DNA from: Omphiscola glabra
Lineage: Eukaryota; Mollusca; Gastropoda; Lymnaeidae
DNA: 64,000 bases
Direction: 5' to 3'
Assembly (NCBI GenBank): GCA_964017045.1
Contig: OZ024802.1
Coordinates: 29,288,793 to 29,352,792, forward strand
Positions 47,680 to 58,100 of the stretch are shown here, piece by piece. The position numbers and the translations under genes were made by a program. Positions within the stretch are counted from its first letter, which is position 1, and each line of letters begins with the position of its first letter. The notes under the pieces were generated by a model. It ran no database searches. It was not told the DNA's origin and worked only from the letters and a program-made list of their open reading frames with translations.

Positions 47680-47960
47680 ACAGTGAACACTGGCTTGCGA
47701 TGGTCATCCAATTGGGTAGCCATGTATGCATAAAGTTTGTTCTATAGTTGACTCTAGAAAACAATTCAAAAGCTATTAACATTTCAGGATATTAATATTA
47801 ATAAATATTTATAAAACAGCATAAAATATATATAACATTTTCTATTTAAATATGTTAAAAATGTAAGATGAACTAACATGGTACATTCTTACCCATAATC
47901 AAGATTAGAGTTTCTTCTGACAGGTTCCACCTCATATATGTAAGCAATCTATACATAGAC
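47680..47960 (-). pseudogene. Decayed copies of the two 3' exon candidates
   Basis: 47,680-47,760 matches the exon at 18,320-18,390 (CTCTAGAAAACAATTC for CTGGAAAACAATTT; TTGGGTAGCC for TTGGGTAGCT), but the coding frame is disrupted. 47,885-47,955 matches the 18,516-18,573 exon with several indels (GGTACATTCTTACCCATAAT). Non-functional if the left-copy exons are real. Confidence 0.45.
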
Positions 47961-48149
47961 TTGACTTGTTAGCATCGCTTCTTCTTGTATTAACTATTAG
48001 AAGAAAATTAAAAAATTATCCTTGAAAAATAAATTTTTCACAAGAATTTATTCATTTGAAGGCTCTTAAAATATTTAGGGCGCTGTGCTTCCTCCAAAAA
48101 TAATTTTTAAAAGAATTGATTTCTTAGTTTTGTCCCAATAAGTTGTGCA

Positions 48150-48213
48150 ATGAAATGTAAGAGATAAGAGCTTCCCCATAAAGTTGAGTTAATGATTTAG
48201 CCAAAGAGGTCAT
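48150..48213. repeat. Single-copy progenitor of the 61-bp satellite
   Basis: TAAGAGCTTCCCCATAAAGT + TGAGTTAATGATTTAGCC + AAAGAGGTCATT corresponds to one 45-bp-type unit. The flanks on both sides (GCTTCCTCCAAAAATAATTT to the left, GTCATTTAGTTC to the right) match the flanks of the 2.8-kb array at 18,785-21,643. Confidence 0.8.
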
Positions 48214-48899
48214 TTAGTTCTTTTTTTTAAAATAGTTTTTTAAAAATATTTTTTATAGTTACTAATAATATTAATGAAACAAACCTCACAAATCTAATGA
48301 TCAAAATGTAAATTGTCCAATGAACAAAATCTTCATTCATAACTAACAAATAATAATTTTTTTTAAAGTTTTAAAATGCCCAAAAAGTTACCAATTAATT
48401 TTCCCAAAGTTTTTTAAATGTGTCAAATCAAATCATGAAAGTTGAAAGATTTTTGTTAAAAACTTGGTAAAAACAATCATGTGTAAGTAAGGACCTAAAC
48501 TAGATATGTAAAATCATTCAATAGCTTGAAAAATAAAATCCCCCAAAAGTGCACCAGACAGGCTATGTGTTCAATATGTTGTCAACTTCAGATATTATAA
48601 TGAAAAGGTTATTCTCTTAATATTATTTTCTATCATGATTTTTAAAATTCATTCATTTTTATATTTAATAGAAATTTTAATGACAAAGCTTAATTTATAT
48701 TTTCTATATTTTTCTTCTTCTCTTTTAAATAACATTTACATTTTAAAATTGAATTATGCGGCACTGCTTATGCAGGATGGCCAATTAGGCAAGAATTGGT
48801 TAATTCAAATGGCACTTGTCAGGGGCCTGACCTAGGTATGGGCCCGCTCTTTTAAAATATACGCACATGTTTGAAACACGAAAGGGGCCCGAACTCTGT

Positions 48900-49035
48900 C
48901 AGCTGCCTAGGTGTGGGCCTGATCTAATCAAGACATTACCACTGTCGTTTTTGTTCAATCTTCAACATGAGGTAGCTACTCTCCGCCTCCACCATCTGTA
49001 ATTCTTTGGTGAAAGTTTAGTATTTTCTCGTACCT
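48900..49035 (-). pseudogene. Decayed copy of the 36.1-kb exon (first)
   Basis: CAACATGAGGTAGCTACTCT...CCACCATCTGTAATTCTTTG matches 36,185-36,225, but substitutions and indels give stops. The acceptor reads GCAG for TTTCAG. Confidence 0.5.
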
Positions 49036-49227
49036 GCAAGATAAACCACCTATGATGAGGGCTGTAAACTGGCATCATTAAATATTTAGTGAAATATAAA
49101 TACATAACAGTTAGAAGAGTCAGGGTAATAAAGCTGATGAAATGGCAGGGCAATATAGATGTAGATGAGTGTGGCAACATAGCTGATGGAATGGTGGGGT
49201 AATGTTATAGTAATACTACTAATAGCT

Positions 49228-50240
49228 AATTACTGAGTCGTCTACCCCTAGATTTCTGCCTGTATATCACTTTTGCGGCTCTACATTCCGGCATCCATTC
49301 AATGTGTCCTGCCCAGCGCAGGTTGCCTTTTTTATTGTTGTGACTATGGGTAGGTCTTTGTACAATTGGTATAGCTCTTGGTATATACAGATTCTCCAGA
49401 TATCATTTTCCATCACTGGGCCATATATTTTTCTGAGGATTTTCCTCTCCCATGTATTGAGAAGGTTCTTTGCTTTTCTGGTAAGGGTCCAAGTCTCACT
49501 AGCGTAAGCTACGACTGGTCTTATGATAGTGGTGTATATTATCTTCTTTGTTCCCCTCGAGAGGTTTTTGCTTCCCAGTAGTTTTTGTAGGCTGAAATAG
49601 GAAAGGTTCCCTGCTGTTATCATTTCTTTCCCCTCCGAAATTATTTCATTGCGCTCGTTTATAGTTCCCCCTAGATTTTTGAATGTAGCCACTCTCTCAA
49701 ATTAGTGGTTTTTAATATTGATGTTGTCATCAGCATGGGAGTTTCATGACATTATCATATATTTCGTCTTCGGTTCATTTACATCAAGACCAGCTTTGGC
49801 TGAGCCATTTTCAAGCTCCCTGAATGCTTTAATTATGTCATTACTGTTTCTACCCAGTAGCGCTATATCGTCTGTATATGCCAGGTACCGGTACTACAAT
49901 GGCTGGCTATTCTATATAAGATCACTGATGGTTGTTGTGGAAGCAGATACCAAGAAACTTGGGAAGCTGGAGAGATTGGCTCAGGATCGTGTTGCCTGAA
50001 GGACTCTTGTAGGCGGCCTATGTCCTAGGAAGGATCACAGACGTCGATGAAGATCGGCTGCTGTTCGAGGACGAAGAGGTGAAAGAAGAAGATGGTTGTT
50101 GTTCTGTAATACCTCTCTGGAAGAAGCTTGTTATGGTTCCACTGGTGCTCACGTGTATGCTTCTAATAACTTTTTCTAGTGTGATGTTAAAAAGGATACA
50201 TGATAGTGAGTCTCCTTGTCTGAGGCCCCGATTAACTGGG
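49228..50240 (-). mobile_element. Non-LTR retrotransposon RT domain, broken
   Basis: Reading the minus strand: GLRQGDSLSCILFNITLEKV (about 50,140-50,227), then after an insertion AYTDDIALLGRN (the YxDD catalytic motif, about 49,845-49,881), GLDVNEPKTKYMIMS, FKNLGGTINERNE, YFSLQKLLGSKNLS, RPVVAYASETWTL and ERKILRKIYGPV. The 142-codon block 49,267-49,692 is open, but stops and a foreign insert lie upstream. The clade (RTE, CR1 or other) cannot be fixed here. Confidence 0.85.
49915..50060 (+). mobile_element. 3' tail of another LINE, plus strand, nested
   Basis: KKLGKLERLAQDRVA then, across a TGA, RTLVGGLCPRKDHRRR, the usual C-terminal end of a LINE ORF2. It interrupts the minus-strand RT between its LRQGD and YTDD motifs. 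Confidence 0.6.
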
Positions 50241-50274
50241 AACTATCTTGAGTAGGGAAAGGGGCTCGAACTCT

Positions 50275-50425
50275 GTCCACTGCCTAGGTGCGGGTCTGAT
50301 CTCATCAAGACATTTCTCGTACCACCATTGTTGCTGTTCACTTTCCAACATGAGGGAGCTACTCACCGCCTCCACCATCTTTAATTCTTTGGTGAAAATT
50401 TAGTATTTTCTCGTACCTGCAAGAT
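50275..50425 (-). pseudogene. Decayed copy of the 36.1-kb exon (second)
   Basis: CAACATGAGGGAGCTACTCA...CCACCATCTTTAATTCTTTG. Closely similar to 48,900-49,035, and the similarity extends about 200 bp further (AAACTGGCATCATTAAATAT; CAACATAGATGTAGATGAGT). The two copies flank the LINE relic. Confidence 0.5.
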
Positions 50426-50619
50426 AAACCAAATATGATGAGGGCTGTAAACTGGCATCATTAAATATTTAGTGAAATATAAATACATAACAGGTAGCAG
50501 AGTCAAGGTAACAAAGCTGATGAAATGGTGGGGCAACATAGATGTAGATGAGTGGGGCAACATAGCTGATGGATTGGTGGGGCAATGTTATAGGAATACT
50601 ACTGATAACTAATTACTAA

Positions 50620-51830
50620 TATAGACTAAATTTAATTAAAAATATCAAACTCATACTAGTAGGCCTACTATTACTACTAGTCATACTCATAGCACAGTAT
50701 TGTTTTTTTTTCAAAGTGTTTTTAATTTCTGTTTAGTGTTTTTATGGCTTATAAATGCTTTATTATATATTATTAAGTTAATAATAAACCTAGGCTCCTT
50801 CTTCTTCTTCTATATTTTGAGGGCTCACGATCAATGAATTGATCATTCTGGCTCCTATGTTTCAGAGGGGTTCCTGATGTTACTGTGCATGGAATTGAAG
50901 GGGATGCTTCACTGGTTGCAAGGGCTACTCAGCAATGGTATTATGATTATGTTTGTTAAATTGTATGTACAGTGTGGTGAGCCCAGCCCTAGGCTGGGAT
51001 ACCATGCTATAGAAAACTACCAATATATATATAGGCCTATATATATATATAAAAGACAGGAGGCAATATTAATATTATACAATATAATATACAAAAAATA
51101 ATTTAGGCCTACCCTAATATTAATAGATACCCTCTGAAATTAAGTATATATTATTACTATTACTATACTTATTTCTATTATTAGGGATATTTTTGTTATT
51201 AGTGTTAAATAATTGTCACTACTGTCACACAGTTGACATGGTCTTATGTAGATATGGGCTTTTTTATGGGCATTGCTATTTCAGCATCATCATGTCCCTT
51301 AGTCCTTGGACCATTGGGGCGCCACAGCTGACAAGAAAACTATCCTTCTCCATTACGCTACATGTACATGGCTATTTAAAGTAGGTCTAGTCAGTGTGAA
51401 TGTTATAATGGTTATTTTTCATAAATTTGATAAATTTCCTCTGTGCTATGAATTTAATACTTTTAACTATGAGTATGAGTACAGTGACTATATCCTATAT
51501 ATTATGCCTATTATTATTTATTAGATATATACCGGTATTGTGAATATGGGGCCTATAAATTTATAATGGTAAAGACTAAAGTCTAGCAAAGAGTGCAAGT
51601 ACTGTAAAGACAGTAAAGTATTAATAGTCTTATAGTAAGTTTAGTGGGTAAAAGCTTACCATCTAAATTCTCAGGGCCTGGGTTGTCTTAGCAATCCTTC
51701 AGGCCTCTGGTCATGAAGTTTCAATTATGCTATGTTTTTGGTTATCAGTACTATCAGAAATGGTACAGGTATTTAACCTTTAAAGTTATGAGAAACATGA
51801 CCATGCCATGTCGTGTTGTTTGCTTTTTTT
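50620..51830. other. Non-coding part of the right segment copy
   Basis: Collinear with 37,030-37,820 (for example TATCAAACTCATACTAGTAG; TGCAAGTACTGTAAAGACAG). It contains a small unrelated insert at 50,790-51,020. No gene seen. Confidence 0.55.
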
Positions 51831-51835
51831 AAAGG

Positions 51836-52044
51836 GGTTCCCCCAAAAGTACAGCAATACTGGAGTAGTCCCTCTTCTATTTGTGCCCTTTTGGGTATCT
51901 TGGCCTTGCAGCTTTCCCTTTTTTCTTACCAGGCTGAAAACCAAGTGAGATATCACGTCCAGGTCCACCCAAACAGGTTTGGTAACCCGGTGGGATAAGA
52001 ACAGACACTACATCCTGATCTTAGCCAACAGGCCGAGAGGCAAT
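51836..52044 (-). pseudogene. Near-full-length U2-like snRNA copy
   Basis: On the minus strand it starts ATTGCCTCTCGGCCTGTTGG + CTAAGATCA, has TGTAGTGTCTGTTCTTATC and ends CCAGTATTGCTGTACTTTTG + GGGGAACC, like U2 5' domain and 3' stem-loop IV. At 209 bp it is close to normal U2 length (about 190). The branch-site motif is GTAGTG where U2 has GUAGUA, and the middle is divergent without a clear Sm site. This is the least rearranged unit in the window. Confidence 0.7.
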
Positions 52045-53285
52045 CTGATTTTTTTGGTATCTTGGCCTTGTGGCTCTCTTTATTGTTCTTACAGTTACAG
52101 ATCATCCCGACCCAGGCTGAAAACCAAGCAAGATATCACGTCCACCCAAACAGGTTTAGTAACCCAGTGGGATAAGAACAGGAACTACATCAATCAGATT
52201 TGTTGGTATCTTGGCCTTGTGGCTCTCTTGGTCAATGCAGAGAATTTGTGCAATGATGTCATTTTGTGATTTTTTTAAAGTTTGTGTTTTGGATTAACTC
52301 CCCTTATTGTTGTAACTTGAGTTAAATTTTCCTTAATATTACTACAATAGCATGTTTTTTAATTATTTTTTATTGGTTGATTAATTATAACTTTAAAATT
52401 TCATTGATTGGGTCATTATAATTTATTTTTTTCCCCGCCATATTTGATTGATTTGGGCTTCACGGCAGGTCTTGTATTTTATTCATTGTTTGGACCTGGA
52501 TATTCTTTTTGGTGGAACCTGAAATAAAGTGTGTAAAATTGTATTTCATGAAACTGTAAGTTGGGTTTTCATATTTTCATTATTTCTTTTTTAAAATAAT
52601 TTTTTGCCATTTTTGTATTGTTTTTTGTTCATTTTCAGAGTTTTCTTGCCACAGTGTGTAAATGCCACGTGTTTTTTACTTGCAGCTTTAGGGCTAGTTT
52701 TAGAGTTTGAAAATGTGAAAATATTTCCTAAATCTATCCCGCCTTAGCCGTTAGGCAGTATTAGGCTAAGCTGAACCTTAAATGTATCCCTAACTACCTG
52801 GGTTTTGACCCTATCAGAACCAGGGTTTTGACCCATCAGAACCAGGGTTTTGACCTTATCAGAACCAGGGTTTTGACGCAAGGCACCAATAGTAACAATT
52901 AGCTCGTCATGGCACTCATGTCTGCAATTTAAATTACAGCTCTCTTTACTTTATTGAATTGCTCTTACTCTTACTCCAGGCTGAAAACCAAGCGAGATAT
53001 CACGTCCACCCAAAAAAGGTTGGTAACCCGGTGGGATAAGAACAGACACTACATCCTGATCTTAGACAACAGGCCGATAGGCAATCTGATTTTTTAAGGT
53101 ATTTTGGCCTTGCAGATCTCTTTTTTGTTCTTACCGATCGTCCCGACCCAGGCTGAACAAGCCGCCAAGCGATATATATATATGATATCATTGATCATGT
53201 TCACCCAACCAGGTTTGGTAACCCGGCGGGATAAGAACAGACACTGACACTACATCTTGGTCTTAGCCGAGAGGCAATCGGATAT
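52045..53285 (-). repeat. Further U2-like units, interrupted (right copy)
   Basis: Partial units at about 52,050-52,195 and 52,196-52,229, then after an insertion at about 52,947-53,095 and 53,096-53,280. The last two retain heads (GATCTTAGACAACAGGCCGA; TTGGTCTTAGCCGAGAGGC). Four tandem units plus the full one at 51,836 correspond to the seven-head left array. Confidence 0.7.
52230..52938. mobile_element. 709-bp insertion with 8-bp target duplication
   Basis: A U2-like unit is split here, and GCTCTCTT occurs on both sides (52,222-52,229 and 52,939-52,946). The insert contains three to four CAGAACCAGGGTTTTGAC repeats of the dispersed family and an AATAAAGTGTG. Its ends are not clear inverted repeats, so its class is open. 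Confidence 0.55.
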
Positions 53286-53489
53286 TTCTTCTTGATTTAT
53301 TAACCCATATTAAACCTTGTCATGTTTTCATATATTTTAATCGTAGTACAATTAATTAATTCGATGGCTGCCATTTTGATAACACTGCTGTAATGTCACG
53401 TGAAAAAAAAAGTAATGCTGCGATTGGTTATCGGATTAAACAGTATTTTATAGTATTTTACCATCAAATTCTCATTTTAGTCCCAAAAA

Positions 53490-54740
53490 AAATCAAAGAA
53501 AGCACCCACACACAAATAATGCGGTCATAAAAAATGTGAAGAAACATTTGATTGTGTGAACCGAGTATATGATCCATGTTATGGCTATAAGTATAAGCAA
53601 ATTAACACGTTCTTTAATTTTGAGGTTTAAAAAAAGTTTCAGAAATATTAGTGTAATATTCCAAGGGTTCTGGTGTTTATCATCATCATATTGTGAATTT
53701 TATATAGAACCTTTTTTTTTAAGCCTGTGACTCATAAGAAAAAGCACTGACCTTTTGAGAAAAAAACGAAATGAATTAGTGGCATCGACAATTATTGATA
53801 GAACTTTCAATCATAACTAACGATAATGCTTTGTTACATTTGTAACAATGAGATATAAGGATAGGGCTAGACTAGATGTTCTTATACAACTTTACGGAAC
53901 CCTTTAAATGTATTAACAGATCGGCTCCCAAGAGCATTGGACATGGATATAGCCCCGAATTGGCTTTTGGTAGTTGTAAACCATTATATTTCATTATATT
54001 TGTTACATGTTACCCTAAGCCCTGTATACAAATATTTCGTGGACACCTTTATTTTAACAAGATATCAACACAACCTTCATTTCATACACTTTTATGTTAA
54101 AATATGCATTGCTCATACAAATTAAAAGCAAATACTAAGATTACATTTTTCGCTCAAGCCCAAACTCTTTTCGAAATAGTAAGCCTCCAATTTTAAACCC
54201 GTTTTAAGAAGAGACTGGAGCAACAATACACCCCGGGGTTAAGTTTCATTTTATAACGATTTGGATTATCCTCAATTTTGTTTAAAATATGTGATATCAA
54301 AATAATGTATATATTAATCTCATTAAATTTATGTCCATTTCTGTAGTCTAGTAAATTAAATTTTATGTTAAAATATTATGAAAGAATTTCGTTCTATATA
54401 AGATACAAGTTTATTTAACGCACTGCAACGTTTCATAAACACTTTATTTAAACTAAGAACCTTTTAAGTATAGAGTATTTTTACAATTTCACTTATTGTA
54501 TTAAACAATTTTATATTTTGTTGTTGACAGTCAAGAAGAAGAAGACACAAATAAAGTATTGTAGGACACAGCTGCTCGTTAAAAAATATAATAATAAGTC
54601 GACTATCCTACGTTTATCTGGCCATTTAGCAATTCCTTATTCGCCATATTATTTCCGTCTTCTTTGGAGTAGTAAATCTGGGCGTTGTACCTTCAAGAGA
54701 GTACGGTCAAATTTAAAGGAAAGAGAAATACTTTTCACCA
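53490..54740. other. Intergenic DNA and NHERF 5' flank
   Basis: AT-rich. A possible 5' UTR acceptor, TTGTTGTTGACAG, ends at 54,530. No other exon is recognised. Confidence 0.5.
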
Positions 54741-54750
54741 GATTGTCAAA

Positions 54751-55129
54751 ATGAGTGAAGACGTACCAGATAAGTATCGTCCTAGACTTTGCCATGTTGT
54801 TAAATGGCCAGAGTTTCAGGGTTATGGTTTCAATTTGCATGCTGAGAAAGGAAAAGCAGGTCAATTTATCGGTAAAGTTGACGATAATTCACCCGCAGAG
54901 ACTGCAGGCCTGAAAGAAGGTGACCGAATCGTTGAGGTCAACGGCATTAACATTGGCAATGAAAATCACCAACAAGTGGTGACAAGAATAAAATCAGGAG
55001 GAGAGGAAACTCGACTTTTAGTTGTTGACAATGAAACTGATAATTGGTACAAGGACCAAAAGAAGGTTGTGAGGGGAGACCTGCCAGAAGTAAAATTTCT
55101 CACTGCTGAAAGAGATCACCATCATAAAA
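54751..55129 (+). CDS. NHERF1: NHERF exon 1 (PDZ1)
   Basis: From [16 protein letters not shown] to RDHHHK, with the whole of PDZ1 uninterrupted. Donor AAAA/GTAAAG. Read-through past the donor would add only SKGVKYS and stop at 55,152, giving a 133-residue one-PDZ form. Confidence 0.92.
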
Positions 55130-58100
55130 GTAAAGGTGTGAAATATTCATAATGATGTTTCATAAATTGTCATTATTTATGTTTATACTAGAATAGTTTC
55201 ATACAATTGATAGTCAGTTCAGTAAAGCCTAAAATAAATAGAAGACATCCATTATCCCTACAAATAATAAATATCACAATTACATCTTTTAATTTTAAGT
55301 ATGTGTGTGGGGGGATGGGGGTCACAAATTTGTGACATTGTGTAATTAGAGTGTATAAACTTTGTGACATTGTTGGAGGGGGATAAAAAGCTGCCAATAT
55401 AGTGTGACCTATATTATTGATGGCCCCATAGTTAATACTAGTTAATAGTATAGGTCTATATTAGTCGGCTAGGACTGGGTTAGCGGTAAGGCTCGTGATG
55501 ACTTCCAGGATATATACTATAGTCCATGGAGGTTGCGCAGATCAACTTCCGGCTATAATTCTGTATTCAAAAGATTTCAATTTTTAACTCTGTATTGATA
55601 CAATTATTTTCCTTTCTTTATTTTGACTCTTGGGGGAGGGGCTACCTCACCCCAGAAAAATATTTTGTATTTTTATATTGAAAATGGGTGGACCCTGCTC
55701 AGAAATTAAGTTGAAATTTACATTGAAATGTCGATATGATAGAAATGAATGACATGCATGTTCTTTTTTCAACCAATCAAAAGACAGAACTCTAAGTAAT
55801 GCATGCGTCTTTGGGGTATTAGCAAGGATGAATTTATTTTTTCATTTCTTTTGAACCCTGTAAGTTGAATATTAATTAAAATGGAAAATTTCATTCTAAT
55901 GTTTCATATATTTATATGCTTTATCGATTGTCATACATAGTTTATGACACAAATAATGCGCTGAAGATCAGGGAAGTTATCACTACATATTGTTGAGGTC
56001 CCATTATTGGTCTTGTTACCTTAAGAGACAAGTTTGAGATTCCCCAAAGTGATGTCACTGCACTTAGGGTGAGACTACTCTTTGAGAAACCCATACTGCT
56101 AACCCAATCTTTACCTTACTTTCCTACTATGTCATACCTTTGGCTCTAAAGACTGAATGGGTAGTGCCTCAATCTAATAACTGATTCAATAAATTTAAGG
56201 ATATGCTATACAAATTTGACCCAAAATAACTTGTCTGTGAAAGTTCATAAAAAGTTTTAGGAAATCCCTTAAAAATTAGAAATTATTGTCCTTAAAAACA
56301 CTCATAAATAGGATACAATTATAAACTGATATGGCATGCAATAAACTAAAAAGAAAGACTGTACTGTGAAATTTCACAGATATTTCAATTGTTTTTTTTT
56401 TAAATGTATATTAAAAAATGGGTCTGTGAAAATGTAAAATTTTAAATACAGCATAATTGTAAAATTGTCTGTAAGTTTAATGTATCAAGTTGGTGGCAAC
56501 CCTAGGCCTAAGTACTATTTCTTGTTAGGCCTTTTTATAACTTATAATAATACAAACTTAAACAAGATTGACAAGTTGGATAGACTTACTTACCTAACTA
56601 TGATAAATATAATAATCAGAACTGACACATACCATAAGTATACTATCGTAACCTTCATTATCCTAAATTTAAATAATTAACAGAGGAAACATTTGCTCAA
56701 CTATTTTATGTTTGACTGCAGCTCCAGAATATGAACGTCCTCAGACACCGCAGACACCTGACAGTGAGGAACATATTTCATTCACTGCTGCGCCAACAAG
56801 GCCAGTTTCTAATGGAAATAGTGAAGACGATAACTTTCATAGACCAAGGTTGTGTCACTTAAAACTATGGCCACATTTTCAGGTAAAATGAGATAATTTT
56901 TTTCTCCATATCTCACTTAAAATCTCACTGGTTATTTGCTAATTAAAATTCCTACAATGTGGAGGGATGCACTAGGTATTTTTATGGAATTTTATGAAAT
57001 TTAATTTATGAATACGCTTTGATAGAAATCGTGTCCCTTTTTCACCCTCTATTATGCAGAGCCTTTTAAAACAAACCAAAATGCTGTAGAATTCTTGATC
57101 CTTTTAACTTCAAACCCAGAGTAGTTTTTAGATTGGAAAAAAACTCTGGTTTGCCAGATCACATTTTTTTTTGCTGTATTACAATTGTATTTTTTAATTT
57201 TAAAACATTGGTTGTAAAATACTGAACAAATTGACCAGTTTGCTCTTTCTAAGTGTAAATTTACTATTGCTGCATGTTTTATCTGTTCAGCAATTCCATT
57301 GTTTTTGTTGGACTTTAGTAAATATATATAACTATCAATTTGAACAGGGCTATGGCTTTAATCTTCATGCCGAGAGAGACAAGCCAGGACAATACATTGG
57401 CCTCGTCGATGAGGATTCACCTTCAAGCACTGCTGGTCTGCTTGTCAATGACAGAATAGTTGAGGTCAACGGTGTTAACGTAGAGAAAGAAACTCACACA
57501 GATGTCATTGCCAGGATCAAGGCCATTCCCGGGGAAACCAGATTGTTGGTTGTGGATCGTGAGACTGATAAATATTACAGGGAGAAAGGGATAACGGTTT
57601 CCTCAAGTATGCCACAAACTCAACACTTAACAACTCCAGATGCATCAGGTAATTGTTTTTTTTAAAGGCATTTTATTTCTCTCTCTAATACCCAGCACAT
57701 AGATCGCACACCATTAAAATAACAATAAATCAAAGTAAATATAGTGAAACAAATGTATGTCTAATTATTTTTAGAGGAACTCCTCTACTCTTTATGGATG
57801 TTTATTAATTAATATTGTATTTATCAATATAGGTTTTGATGTTCATATGTATCAACTTAAAATTAATTTTTGTCTTTTTTCCCCCCTTGCAGAAATAACA
57901 AACAATGGAGTGAAATCCCATTCACCAGTAAGTTCCCATTTTAAGAAAGATGAAAGTCTTTATATCTATATTGTAACAGTTAAACCACAACTTTCATCTA
58001 ACTCCATTTTGAAATTGATTTACATTTTAAAATTATTTTTTAACCCATTCACTACTATTGCGACCAAATGCGACATACCCGCCTCGCTACTAATGCGACT

